This document shows, piece by piece, positions 32,226 through 44,149 of a stretch of 64,000 nucleotides of DNA. Positions within the stretch are counted from its first letter, which is position 1; each line of letters opens with the position of its first letter. Made by a program: the position numbers and the translations under genes. Where the stretch lies: the NCBI RefSeq assembly GCF_018991925.1, contig NW_024738481.1:55001-119000 (forward strand). Reading direction: 5' to 3'. The notes beneath the pieces are model-generated. The model saw only the letters and a list, made by a program, of their open reading frames with translations. It searched no databases and had not been told where the DNA came from. The stretch comes from Homarus americanus (Eukaryota; Arthropoda; Malacostraca; Decapoda; Nephropidae).

Positions 32226-33048
32226 GTGGTGGAAATTTACCTGCCTGTTGTTTGTCTGTACACTGTAGGGGTATCGAGATATTAATGTTGTCTAGCACTC
32301 AGGATGGAAGGAAACTCTAATGTGGTTTTCTTGTATAATATAAGTTATATGATAGACAGTCTGGTGCTGGAGGTGCCGCGTGGTGAGGGGCTGCACGGTA
32401 GAGACGTTCGGTGAGTAGCTTGTTGAAGGAGGTAGATGTGCAGGAGCTTCGTTAGAGAAGATGTTGCCTGTTGCTGGCCTCCTGGTTGAATGAATGCTGG
32501 ACAGCTAGGAGCTTGCTGGGAGGAGGTGTTGCGTGTTCAGGTATCTCCCGCCTCGACTCTGCCATTTGTAATGGTTGCCTTGCGTAATTTGTAAAATCCA
32601 CCTCACGGCTAAATGTAAACCGAAAAATCCATATATGTATAGAAGTTTTATACTCTGAATCACATATTCTTTCACCTCTACAAATATCTGCTGTAATTAG
32701 TGGGACACCCAATTATAATTATATGACAGTTGTTATATGAGCTCCTTAGTTAACTTCACCATAAAAATATGGTGTTTGATGTGCTATGCGTTTGGTGGTC
32801 ATATTTGCCGCACGTTACCTTACTCGGTTATGTTACACCCCCAGTTGCAACCTGGGAGTTTGGGTTGGGTAATGTAGTATTTTGAGCAGAAATGGAATTC
32901 AGAACGACTCAATGAACATGAAAAACGTTTTTATATAACAAACCCTAACGTAATGGAACCTATTACAGTTATATGTAATGTGGGACGAACATGTCATATC
33001 TGAAAATTGTCAAAGAAATATGTAAAGCAGTGGAAAACCATATATTTT
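32226..33048. other. No gene supported
   Basis: Unique sequence without recognisable coding potential. Confidence 0.45.
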
Positions 33049-33582
33049 GATTATCGGCGAGGCTAACTGTAAACAATTAATATTTGACGATTGGCAAAAG
33101 TCCTGGGAAAATGGGCCAACAAGTCATAAGCTAAAATGGTCAAATCATCAGTTTATCCTTGGTCATCATCAAAACAATCCTCTCAACATCACGAAACTAT
33201 TCTGAATCGTGTAAGAATTGGGCATACGTGATTGACGCATGGCCAACTCATGTCTTCCCCTAATGGAGCCCCACCTATATGCTCCAACTGCCGAACACAA
33301 ATAACAGTCCCACATATTCTCATTGAATGCCCTATTTATAATCGGTATCGAACAATGTGCTTCACTAACCCTACAATGTAAGACATTTTAGCAGAGACCC
33401 CAAAATTTTCCCTAAGTTCAGTTTTGACCTTTTTGAAATACTGTAATCTCCTCCAAACAATATCACACTAAATAAAAGAAACACAAATATATGTTAACTA
33501 ATCCCTCTGGCCAGCCCTAGGAGAGACTCAAATGGGTGTCAGTGGTCTGGTTAAACTAAATCTTGATGATGATTATCGGCGA
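33049..33582 (+). mobile_element. 5'-truncated LINE (ORF2 C-terminus) with 12-bp target-site duplication
   Basis: GATTATCGGCGA occurs at 33,049-33,060 and again at 33,571-33,582, flanking a 510-bp insert. The insert translates (from 33,157) to HHETILNRVRIGHT, an in-frame stop, LTHGQLM, then a CxxC-H-C knuckle CSNCRTQITVPHILIECP. This is the end of LINE ORF2 proteins of the Jockey/I/R1 type after the RNase H region. It ends in a TGATGAT tail. The stop makes it a dead copy. Confidence 0.85.
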
Positions 33583-33734
33583 ATGTTCACTCTACAGTCA
33601 CAGGGGTGGTGGTGGAGGTTTGGGGGTGGGGGTGGGGGGGAGGATCCACTTGCAGTTCACTATGAATACATGAAATAGGAAGGGTTTTTTGGGCAGTTGA
33701 TCCAAAAAGATTCACCAAAACGTTATTTCAGAGT

Positions 33735-34938
33735 GATAATACTTAACCTAGGTGTAACTAATACCTTTAATTTACTCTAGTATATAAAAGCCTGCATCAG
33801 TTCCCACAACATAATATTACTCTGCCATTTCAGCGGGACGAGCAAATTCGTCGGCAGTGATTGCTGAGCGAGGCCAAATCATCGGGATGTGGAGAGCCGG
33901 GGCAACTGTGCTGAACAATGCTGTCGAAGTGGGGAGGAGCACTAAGATGATTAGGAGGTGGATCAGCCGGTGGGAGGAAGAGGGCTCAGTGGAGACGAAA
34001 CCTCGAAGCGGGAGGCCACGCCACGAGTAACGTCGGCAAGGATGGACGCCATGATCGTGGTAGCTGCAACGGCATATCCAATGCGAACATCAGTGGAGCA
34101 TACAAGAAATCTCGGCCTCAACTGCCATCACATGACGACGAGACGCCGACTTCTTGAAGCCGGGATCGACTGCCATATTCCTGCTCCCAAAGGGTGGCTA
34201 ACACCTACTCACAAGGAGTGTCGACTCGGCTTTGCATTGGAACACCTTCCACGTAGAGAAGAATACTGGAGAACCTTTATATTTACCGATGAAACGGTGT
34301 TCAGGTCAGTGGGAGCCGAAGCAAGGCAGTGCTGGCGGCCCCCCAACACACGCTACCATGAGAAACACATTCAACATCGCGCAGTGAGTGGTAGGGTGTC
34401 AGTGTCATTCTGGGGGGTGGATGTGGGCACATGGGCCAGGTGAACTGGTCAAGATAAATGGCCATTTCATTGGTGAGCAGTATGTAGACATCCTGGAGCA
34501 AGTGCTAATTCCTATGGCAGTTCCAGCCCCCCACACTATCAGGCTGGTTCATGACAACAGTCCTATTCATACCAGCAACATAGTGAAGGACTACCTCCAG
34601 GATCACCCTGAAATTGAGGTCATCGACTATCTAACACTAGGATGTGATATTAATCCGATTGATCATATTTGGGCCATGATGAAACGTGATTGGGATATTG
34701 GGGAGCAGCGAACCTGTGCAGCAATAGAGGCCAAAGCTTACGACGTGTGGGAGAGTATACGTCGACGACCAGGGGTGTGCCTGAAGCTGGTCGACTCCAT
34801 CCGTAATCGCCTTGATGAAGTCCTGAATGCAATGGGTGGCTGGACCAAATACTAAGATGTGTGTATTGGTGTATTGTTTGGATTTTAGTATTGTTTGTAA
34901 ATACAATTAATATATATTAACTCACCTACAGTGTTATC
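33735..34938 (+). pseudogene. Tc1/mariner transposase with two frameshifts
   Basis: A helix-turn-helix region (33,834 onward: GQIIGMWRAGATV, then RRWISRWEEEGSVETKPRSG, RPRHE) ends at a TAA near 34,030. The sequence continues in another frame through GWLTPTHKECRLGFA, the first catalytic Asp in FIFTDETVF and VSVSFWG (to about 34,420). A second shift at a run of six Gs (34,412-34,417) leads to LVHDNSPIHTS (second Asp) and DINPIDHIW (third acidic residue, Asp), ending at 34,855. I count 35 residues between the last two. Possible terminal inverted repeats: GATAATACT...TAGGTG at 33,735 and its imperfect complement at 34,923-34,938. Length (about 1.2 kb) suits the superfamily. It cannot encode an active enzyme as it stands. 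Confidence 0.85.
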
Positions 34939-36124
34939 TTAAATCCATGTCCTTAATGATGTCTTAAACTATATCGCATGAAAATTCATAACAAAGTAAC
35001 TTAACAGCCACAAATTATGTATTGTGTGGTATACAATGATCTGTATGACACGTCGTGGAATGTGTTGTCTTATAACACAATATAATTATATAGTTACAAT
35101 TGCTACCATCATTGAAATGCTCATGATGTTCAGCACACAATATTAACGGTAACTGAGCACACTCCAAAATATATGAAGCTTGCATATTGTGGTGGGGTGT
35201 TTAAACACTGGAACTTGGAAGAATTGGAACTAGATTAAGTCTGAATACTATTTTACAATACTGATAACTTTTTCACTCCACTCTTTTTAACATAAGTATA
35301 TAATTATATAATATTGCATATTATCACAAATATTTATTAAGCAAAGGATGGGTGGAATATAAATAAATATTACCATAATCTCTTTGTCGGAATAACAACA
35401 AAATTGTGACGTGGTCGCTGACCAAGGCCCTTCACCCTGATCCTTGCATATTTCACTTATATCCTTACTATATTCCATTCTTTAAAGTATCATTGTGACC
35501 TGAGCGGCAATAAGCACCCAGGGCACTGCACCTGTTCCATGAATTCGTAAACATAAATAAACAACTGTAAGACAAAACGTAGTAAAAAAGGCAGCTTGAA
35601 ATTATGGTGGTATAAATAATAAATAAACCTGCCTCCCATCCAGCCCCAACCTCCTCTATCCCCCGCCCACCCCCCCCTTCCCCACACACTACAGTAGGCG
35701 ACATCTGTTGGCCGACCATAGCATTTCCCCCAGCTGTTTCGAAACTTCAGACTCGAGGCAATTCGAACCCTCACTGTGGCTGGGTAGTGGACACGACTTT
35801 GGTGCATGATAGTACAGTACAAGTACACACACAGTACTTGTTCATATTCTCAGTTTACACGCACAGTATACCACGTGAATCTTTAATCTCCACATACAAT
35901 ACACTCATAGTGCTTCATATTTGTTTGTTTTTTTATCAAACTCTTAAGTGGGGCAAATTTTATATCCCTACCCCTACAGGAATTGCCTAGCTAATACTAC
36001 AGGTAGTCAAGATGCGACTTATTTGAAGTTTATAAACAACTCGGCGGGCATTATTCAGTCGAGGGTTCCTTCCTGGAGCTGGGGGACGTGCCCCACTAGC
36101 CTAGCGGGGCGGGTGGTCACAGCT
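34939..36124. other. No gene supported
   Basis: AT-rich unique DNA. Minus-strand frames of 63-112 aa overlap in different frames and show no motif. Confidence 0.45.
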
Positions 36125-36502
36125 TATGGTTGAAGAAGCCACAAGTTACGAAAATTGTCAAGGCAAACTTTTTCTGAGTTTGTAAACTCATGGCACACAC
36201 TGCCAGAGAGTGCGACAACACCGAGAGTGAGCTCATTCAAGACCAGACTTGACCAACACTGGCGCAGGTGCAGATACATTCTGGAGCCAGTTTTTGCCCA
36301 GTACTTGCCAATGACGACATGCAGCCTGTCTGGCATTGAGGATCTGTTTGGTGGGGTTCTTGGCCAGCCAGATATTTGCCTCAGCCCAGCCAGCCATTCA
36401 CCTCAGCCAGCTAGCCATTCACCTAAGCCAGCCAGCCGTTCACTTCAGCTAGTCAGCCGTAAACCTCAAGCCAGCCTCAGAGAGCCAAACAATCTAAAAT
36501 AA
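36125..36502 (+). mobile_element. CR1-like LINE fragment, C-terminal end of ORF2
   Basis: The frame at 36,155-36,502 carries FSEFVNSWHTLPESATTPRV, then SSFKTRLDQHWR and YILEPVF. This matches the terminal segment of CR1/L2-type ORF2 proteins, also seen in the copies at 29.3 and 43.6 kb. Upstream RT motifs are absent, so it is 5' truncated. From 36,371 the frame runs into a 16-17 bp CCAGCCAGCCATTCACCT-like repeat. Confidence 0.7.
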
Positions 36503-36514
36503 ATAACAAACCCT

Positions 36515-36672
36515 TCCCCGCATCCACACACTCTCCCTCCCATCCACACATCCTTCCTCCCATCCACATACCCTACCTCCAATCCACACACCCTACCTCC
36601 CATTCATTAATACCCTTCCTCCCATCCACATACCCTACCTCCAATCCACACACCCTACCTCCCATCTACACA
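36515..36672. repeat. 20-bp minisatellite (CTACCTCCAATCCACACACC)
   Basis: About eight imperfect copies of a CCTCCCATCCACA-based unit. Confidence 0.8.
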
Positions 36673-37742
36673 CCCTAGAAAGAAAAATTAATTAATATTT
36701 GATGATTTTGATATTCTTCATGAGCAAAGAGCGAGTCATCAGTCGAACATTAACTCACGTCTCACAGCCTAAGACCCTAAATAATAATAATAATAATAAA
36801 AAAAGTAATGGAAGTATTACCTTATGCTAACCGTGGAAGCCAACTGCTTGTTTGGTTGTGGACTAGTTTAGTGACGTAAGAGCGGATCGTTGACGAAGCT
36901 TCGAAACTCATGACTATCTTTCGTTAATAATTATCAGTTTTATTTTAGGTAATGGTGGATAGAAGTGATTTAAGAAAATTAATGAGATTATAGATGACGG
37001 ACCAATCGTGTATGGTGTTCTTTCCGCCGTCCAGTCGATTATTTTCATATGAATCAGTAAAGCGAACCAATGAATTAAGGAATCGAAGCACCTCGGGTTC
37101 GCCACTCGCCAGTGATCATTAGAGGTACGGCAGTGGTGGTGGCAACATGTGTGTGTGTGTGTGTGGTCATACAGTATTTGATCGCTATTTCCATGTTTTA
37201 CGTTTGCTGTTTGTGGATTACCTCGTGTTTGTGGCGTCGTGAGGACTTCCAGGAGTCTACGTTGTGATTATTAGCAGTTGAGTGAAGGTAAGGTGATAAG
37301 TTGTGTTGTTGTACTGTGGGGTCCAGGAGGAGGCGGTGGTAGTGTAGCCCTCCGCCTTGTGTACAGGAGTTGTGGATGCCGTGGCTCGGACAGAAAATAC
37401 TGCTATTAGTATGGCTATTAACCAAAGTTATCATGTGGATAGACATATAATACTGCTATTAAGATGGCTATTAACCTAAGCTAATATGTGGATATATGAA
37501 TAAAATCCTAGAATTAGTATCGGTACATTGTTGTTGCAGTGCGGGGTACTTATCCACCTGTACTGGGACCTTGATTTTGTATAAATTTATTGAGTAAAAA
37601 TCATACGTACATACATACATGAGGGTTATCGGCCTGGTTATGTCATGTTAAACACTTTTGCTGAAGTAAATTATGTAATGGGATCACTAACCAACATTTC
37701 CAATATAATTATTTGCCCTTGATAGTGTAAATACCTAGCGCG
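36673..37742. other. No gene supported
   Basis: Unique AT-rich sequence with a short (AAT)n run (about 36,781) and a short GT run (about 37,150). Confidence 0.45.
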
Positions 37743-38789
37743 TCACTTGGGTCAATTCAATTCAATTTCAATTGTTTATTCCTTGATATAGGAAGCGGGA
37801 TCCTAGTGCTGTCACTAGGTACCCCTGTACAATAACACCAGAAGCATCTGGCAAGTGTCACAAGTATATACAGTATAAATATTATAAAGGGGCTTACTAA
37901 AGACTAAGGAAGGAAGGATATTCCTTTAACACATAATCAATGCTGTCGGATCTTCTGCATAATGCACAAGAGCGTTGCTCAGGGGATGCGGGGATACCAA
38001 TCTCCCAAGCAAAGTCATACCCAATGATGACACGGACAGCAATCACGTCCCTTTTCCGCGACCCTTTCCCATAGACATACGAGAAGTCAGGAAGTTTACG
38101 GAGGACATCGTACCAGGTGGGCGGGGAGTCCAGGGGGATGGCTGCTTCCCGAGCTTCTCTCTGTTTGCGGCGAATTTGGGTCCTAAGCTGTAAAAGTGTT
38201 CGAGGAACAACGTAGTCAGGTGTGGCCTTGTTGCAGCCAGTCTTGGCAAGGCCATCTGCTGCCTCATTCCCCAAGATACCGACATGACTGGGTATCCATA
38301 GGAATGTCACAGGACGGCCTGCATCCTGAAGTGTGGATGTTAACCCTCGTATTCGGAGGATGAGGTCCTTATTTTCCCCTGATCCAAATGCGATCCCGTC
38401 GAGAGCAGACCTGGAATCGCAGCAGACAAGCAAGGGGCAGAAACCATCTGCTTCTTCCTCAGCGAGAAGGGCAGCAAGGAGGGCTATTAGTTCAGCCTGA
38501 GTGGAGGATGCCCCGTCAGAAACTCTGAGAGACAGTTTGATAGGCTCAGGGGCATCAGGACGGGAGATGTAGACACCAGCCCCGGCCCTACCTGTAGCGG
38601 GGTCAACAGAACCATCAGTGTAGAGGACGACCCTACCTGGGGACCAGTGGGCGATCCTGGAGAGGTGGTATTTGCAGAGAATAACAGGGTTCACGTGGGA
38701 TTTCGGGAGCGGTCCACCAAGGGCAATCACTTCAGGTTGAAAATCCAGCCAGGGAGGAGACGACGAACCAACAGCAGGGGTTCACTTGG
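37743..38789 (-). mobile_element. 5'-truncated LINE fragment with RNase H domain and 8-bp target-site duplication
   Basis: TCACTTGG flanks the insert at 37,743-37,750 and 38,782-38,789. The minus-strand frame is open from the right-hand boundary to about 37,897 (277 aa from the internal ATG). It encodes an RNase H module with all four acidic positions: VLYTDGSVD, TQAELIALLAALL, CCDSRSALD and SHVGILGNEAADGLAK. The following knuckle CALCRRSDSIDYVLKEYP has Asp for the usual His and Tyr for the last Cys, so it is damaged. A non-coding 3' part ends in (TTGAA)n next to the duplication. Jockey/I/R1-type LINEs carry this domain order. Confidence 0.85.
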
Positions 38790-38856
38790 ATCTTGGGTTG
38801 TATATCGTAACGTGCGTATTTCTCTCCCACAAGTCTAGGGTTCGAATCGCCTCTGG
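38790..38856 (+). mobile_element. tRNA-like (SINE-type) sequence beside the LINE insertion
   Basis: GGGTTGTATATCGTAACGTGCG is a weak A-box candidate. GGTTCGAATCG (about 38,839-38,849) is close to the B-box consensus. The LINE at 37.7-38.8 kb appears to have inserted at its edge. Confidence 0.35.
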
Positions 38857-39264
38857 TTTAAATGTATGTCTGACGTAGCACGATTTCCGGTTTTCGCCTG
38901 CACCAACACTGGATAAACCACCCACCCAGATGGCTTGTGTCCCGATATCAGGTGTTCTTATATATGGTAAACAAAAATACTCAGCCTTTGGATACGCCCC
39001 TAGTAACTACACCACTAGCAACCACACCACTAGCAACTACGCGTGTATTATCATTTTATATTTAGCCTTTCATCCAGAGGTTTGCCACTGAGGAATTTAG
39101 TATGACTGAACATTCATAAATAGTAAATGAGGAACTCTGAGGTAGGTTATTATTGCACGGGGACGAAGCCATAATGTGGGGTGAAATGAAACCTAACCTC
39201 ACCCCTGTAAATCAAACCAAGTGTGTCTGTAGTGATGATGAATTGCCTTATAATAACTGGGGAT
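38857..39264. other. No gene seen
   Basis: Unique sequence with three short CACTAGCAAC-type repeats near 39,005-39,040. Confidence 0.45.
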
Positions 39265-39530
39265 CATTCAGCAGCATCAATCATCATCATATTCATTATC
39301 ACCATCATTATCATCATTCATTATTTATCATCATTCATCATCATCGTCGTCATCACATATACGCCATCATTCATTATTTATCATCATTCATCATCATCAT
39401 CGTCGTCATCACATATAAATCATCATTCCTCATCATCCTCATCATCAACGTCGTCATCACATATAAATCATCATTCCTCATCATCCTCATCACCATCTAT
39501 CATCACACACACCACACATTACCACCCCTG
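39265..39530. repeat. (CAT)n-based minisatellite
   Basis: CAT triplets with a recurring block CATCGTCGTCATCACATATA at 39,344, 39,395 and about 39,447, i.e. about 51-bp spacing. Confidence 0.85.
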
Positions 39531-39734
39531 AGCCCTCTCCCCCGCCCGCCTTGACTACCAGCAGTGTCAGTTGGTACAAATTAGTGGTAATTTCGGTTCG
39601 TTTACGCCATTTTGTAGAATTTCTCATAAAAATAAATATATCGTAATATACCAAATAAAAATCTTGTTTGGCATATGCAATAAATTCTGATTATCTACAT
39701 GACATTACGTGTAATTTATTCAGAACCTGTCGTT

Positions 39735-39832
39735 TGTATCATGAGTTCTGAGTGGCTGGTCACCACAAACGAAGCGCTGAATCTGTATCGAGAGTTCTGA
39801 GTGGCTGGGCACCACAAACGAAGCGCTGAATC
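39735..39832. repeat. 49-bp tandem duplication
   Basis: GAGTTCTGAGTGGCTGG and the following CACCACAAACGAAGCGCTGA occur twice, 49 bp apart, with one or two differences. Confidence 0.85.
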
Positions 39833-41224
39833 AGGACTCGAGCTTGGAGCCACATTTCTCTGAACCATCTGTGATTTTTGTTGACCAACTGAATAAATAA
39901 CGTTTCCCATTATTTCCTGCAGAAGCAACTCAGTTTTTTCTGTTAGTGAGCATTTACATGTAATATCCAATCCTTATTACAAGAGCGTCGGTTAGATAGA
40001 AGTTTCGATCGGGTGGTTCAGTGTCTGGGAGTTGAGCTCTCAGTTGTCACTTTGGAAGGTATCAGTACTTTCTTATGGTGTCAAATTAAGCAAAACAAAT
40101 ATGGCCACGCCAGCCATCCGATTAAGTGTTATTACTAAGGTTCGCAAGTGACGCTTTATATCATGTGCTTCAACACCACAAGAGCGTATGTTCGTACTGG
40201 AGATGGTTCAGTGTGTGGTGGAGATGTGGATGAACTTTAGACCAGGGACAGCCAGACGTGGAGGGAGGGAGCCGGCCAGTATTGAGACGGTCGAGGCGAT
40301 TAGTGGGTGTGTGACGGAAGTTAATGTTTACAAAATGCTCCTAAATTAATACATCCAGTTGTCAAGGATTATAAATTACAGACGCCATCATGTGTGTGTT
40401 GGTGTTGAAAAATATAAGGTATGTCGCTGTGTATATTTCCCTTACAACATATTTCTCTCTTCAATCTACGTCAATTCGATAGCTCATTAATTGTATGGAA
40501 ATTTTGATGACTGGGACTTAATTATACTGAATGATCTTGATAGCTTCACTGGGGTAGAAATTCATTTCAATGTGATTTGGTAGTAGGAGTTTAAGGTTAG
40601 GTACCAGAACAAGGCGACCACCCACTCTGATTAACCCGACCTTCTCCCCTAGACCATTGTCCGGTTTAGCATTTATACGGAGTCCTTTAACACGGCTTTA
40701 GAGGATTATGGACATTAGATTAACACCTAAATCGTGTCCATGATCAAACCTTATGAGTGGTTGTTCCCAGTCGGCGTAATAGAGATGTCTCAACTGTGTA
40801 CATTATGCCTTCAGTTTTCATTGGTGTATTCATAAGTGTTCTAAGTGGTCTATGATTGTCGGGAACAAAATGTAAACAGCACTTTTAGGCTAAAACGTAT
40901 GTAACAATATAAGCAACTAACCACTCAGCGCAGCCAAACTCAGCTCGACATTAGCCATCACGTGAAGATTAGGGACCCAATCAGATTTTACTTGTTATAC
41001 ACAGAAGTGCCACTTTAGGTGTGGGGGGGGTGGGGGGTGGGTGTTAGGGTAGTTAATCTTCAGGCGATATAAGATGGGCTGCTGCCATATCTTCGTGATT
41101 TCATAATTTTTTCATGTTTAATCCAAACACGATTTCTATGAACGTTTTAAATCCCAGTGTAAGAGGCGGTGTTAACTTGTTCACCTGACAGTCAATATTG
41201 TAGCTAGGAACTATCAGATCCGTC
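39833..41224. other. No gene supported
   Basis: Unique sequence. A G-run cluster at about 41,022-41,048 could form a quadruplex. No coding signal. Confidence 0.45.
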
Positions 41225-41400
41225 TTGAGTACATCAGTTGGTCACTGTGGAGGAATGGTGGTGGTGGGGAAGTGTCTGTGGCGGTGGGGAAGTGTTTATA
41301 GTGGTGTTGGTGGTGAGGAAGTGTTCATAGTGGTGGTGGCAGGGAAGTGTCTGCGGTTGTGGTGGGGGGAGTGTCTGTGGTGGTGGGGAAGTGGGGGTGA
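41225..41400. repeat. GTGGTGGGGAAGTGT minisatellite
   Basis: About seven degenerate copies of a G-rich unit. The 63-aa frame over it is an artefact. Confidence 0.75.
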
Positions 41401-41544
41401 CATTTTCGACAAGTAGAATAATATACTTTTGTGTTATAAATTGTTACATAGTCAAGTGAAGAATAATGGTCAAATATATAGTTTACTTTCCATTATTACC
41501 GTATTTACTGTGTTGGGAAAAAAATATTTGTGACCTTCGCAAGA

Positions 41545-43722
41545 TATTCACTGATATTTAGGGAAATGAAGAAAAGAAATTAAAGAATATCACTATCAGA
41601 AAAGAGGATGTTCTTAAGAAGATAAATAAATTAAAGAAGACAAAATCCCCAGGGCCGGATGAAATTTTCCCGCGAGTTTTGAAAGAATGTAAGGAACAGA
41701 TTAGCGGACCCCTCGTATATTTATTTACAAAATCATTAGACTCGGGAGTTGTGCCAGACTTGTGGAAACAGGCAAATGTAGTACCCATATTCAAAAAGGG
41801 TGACAGAACATCAGCGTCAAATTACCGGCCGATTAGTTTGACGTCAGTAGTGGGGAAATTTCTTGAATCAATTATAGCAAATAACATCCGATCGCATCTA
41901 GAGAAAAGCAAATTAATCTACGACTCTCAACATGGGTTTACAAAGGGAAAATCTTGTCTAAAAATCAGCTGACGTTTTTGTTAGGAAAGTCTTCGAGGGA
42001 GAAGATACTGACGAAAATTTCGATGTTATTTACTTTAGCAAAGCGTTTAACAGAGTACCGCATCAGAGGCTTCTGAGAATAGTTAAGGCTCATGGTATCG
42101 AGGGGAAAGTTTTAAATTGGATAAAATCATGGCTTACCGCTAGAAAACACAGGGTTAGCGTAGATGGTGTTAAATCTGAGTAGGGCTGTGTAACCAGTGG
42201 GGGGTCCCCAGGGGTCAGTACTGGGCCCACTCTTGTTCATTATCAACATAAACGATCTAGATACTGGAATCAGCAGTGACATAAGTAAGTTTGCGGATGA
42301 CGCCAAAATAGGGCGGCTGAATCCGTCGGTTAATCCCCCAATTAACCAGGTTGTTCACATATACTAGATATTGGGGTTTTAGTAACGAAACCCAATAGAA
42401 GTTCCTTGTTTTATTATAAAAGGATTATGTCTATAATTTCTGAGTGTAGATCAACCGTAAGTTCCACTATTTATGAGTGAACGAGAAAGAGGACGGTGTT
42501 TATGAATATAAACGTTGATCACGTCCGTTCGATATTAGTTGATCTGAGTGACTGATGAGTAGCGACCCATCGAGGGAGAACGGTATGGGTACGTCGTTCC
42601 CCCTCGAGGGAAGACGGAGCCATCCACTGCGGCTCTCAAATAACGTCTTCCTCTAGTCAAGGATATCAAACTACTGCTCGTTTCAGGTGGCCAGAGAGCC
42701 GGTTACTTATGCCTTTACTCAGCATAGTATGACGCAGCTTCCCGTGGGCACACCTTATCACGTGCAATGAACATGACACCTCATAGCCAGTGGAAAGTTA
42801 CAGGGTGGTGAATCTGAATATAATATCAGATGTATGAACCCATTTATATAATATGTTCTGTTGATGAGACAGGGGCCGTTGCACGACAGATTAATTCAGG
42901 GCAGGATGCAAATGCACTACAGGAGGATTTATATAAACTGCAAGAGTGGTCAGTAAAATGGCAAATGAAATTCAACACCAGCAAGTGCAGCGTACTTAAT
43001 ATTGGAAGAACAAATACTGTCAATATATACAGCCTTAACATCAATGTAGAGAAGTCGACTTGTGAAAGAGACTTAGGGGTACTTGTAAGCCCGGACCTAC
43101 GGCCTAGAAAACAGTGCGTTAATGGTCGAAATAAGGCAAACAGAGTATTAAGTTTTATATCTAGAAGTATAAGTAATAAGAGTGCAGAGGTCTTATTGCA
43201 ACTATATCTTGCACTAGTCAGGCCGCACCTCCATTATGCGGTTCAGTTCTGGTGCCCCTATTATAGAATGGCTATCAATTCACTGAAGTCGGTGCAGCGA
43301 AGAATGACGAAAATGATTCCGGGACTTAGAAACCTTCCTCTCAAGATAGGTTTAAGAAACTAAACTTGCATTCCCTAGAAAGACGAAGAGTGCGGGGAGA
43401 TAAGATAGAAGTATTTAAGTGGGTGAAAGGAATCAATAAAGGAGATATAAAGTTCTTATAGTATCCGAGCACGATAGGACTTGTAGCAACGGATTTAAGT
43501 TGGATAAGTTTAGGTTTAGGAGGGAGATAGGAAGGAACTGGTTCACAAATAGGGTGGTTGACGAGTGGAACAAGCTTAGCAACTTTGTAGTAAGTGCTGG
43601 AACCCTGGAAAGTTTTAAAAGGAGGCTAGATAGACTCATGGATGATAGAGAGTGGTAGTAACTCTCGACAGGAGCTGCCATGCACAGGCCAACCGGCCTA
43701 TTGCAGACTCCTTATGTTCTTA
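41545..43722 (+). mobile_element. Decayed CR1/L2-like LINE ORF2, interrupted by a 0.5-kb insertion
   Basis: Reverse transcriptase blocks appear in order but in shifting frames: KSPGPDEIFPRVLKEC, WKQANVVPIFKKGD, NYRPISLTSVVGKFLE, QHGFTKGKSC (41,580-41,970), FSKAFNRVPHQRLL (about 42,030), GSVLGPLLFIININDL and the catalytic-type FADDAK (about 42,290). After an insertion (42,322-42,851) the frame resumes with ALQEDLYKLQEW, WQMKFNTSKCSVLNIGR and LVRPHLHYAVQFWCPY (to 43,363), then VVDEWNKLSNFVV and FKRRLDRLMDD (to 43,660). The motif-A Asp is lost (YFSKAFN where a DFSKAFD-like block is usual). The 3' end is a CTTATGTTCTTAT tail, typical of microsatellite-tailed CR1-type elements. Confidence 0.85.
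42322..42851. other. Insertion inside the CR1-like LINE
   Basis: About 530 bp without coding potential separates FADDAKIGRL from VDETGAVARQIN, which should be adjacent in the protein. It contains a hairpin with 13-bp arms (TCGAGGGAGAACG at 42,570-42,582 and CGTTCCCCCTCGA at 42,595-42,607, 12 of 13 pairs). No clear target duplication was seen. Family unknown. Confidence 0.6.
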
Positions 43723-44149
43723 TCACTTTGTAATACCTGTTGTGTATCATATTAATTGTTCTAAATAAGTTCTGGAACTCTAAGTGGCAGGGCTGAGGTA
43801 AACACTTCTTTTGGTTTTTTTTCTTTATTGTTGAAGTAATTATATACACAGTACTTAGTTTGGGAGAGAATGTATTGTGAATTATCTCCAGGGAAGTGTT
43901 TTGAGTACACTTAAGTTACATGTTCACCCCTTAACTAGTGATAAGACTCTGGCCCCTCTCCTCCGAGCGTGTGAGCGGAGAAGCGGGCGTCAAGCTGTGT
44001 TTTGATTAGTCAGGTGACCTCGTTCGACTTCTGAGAAAGTTTGAGCCGCGTATAACGTGAACAACTACCAAGTCATTGTTCAATAACTTAGTGAATAATT
44101 TGGTGTTATTTATTTGGGTGACTATTTATTTAATGCAAAAGGTGCTGTT
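43723..44149. other. No gene seen
   Basis: Unique AT-rich sequence. Confidence 0.45.
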
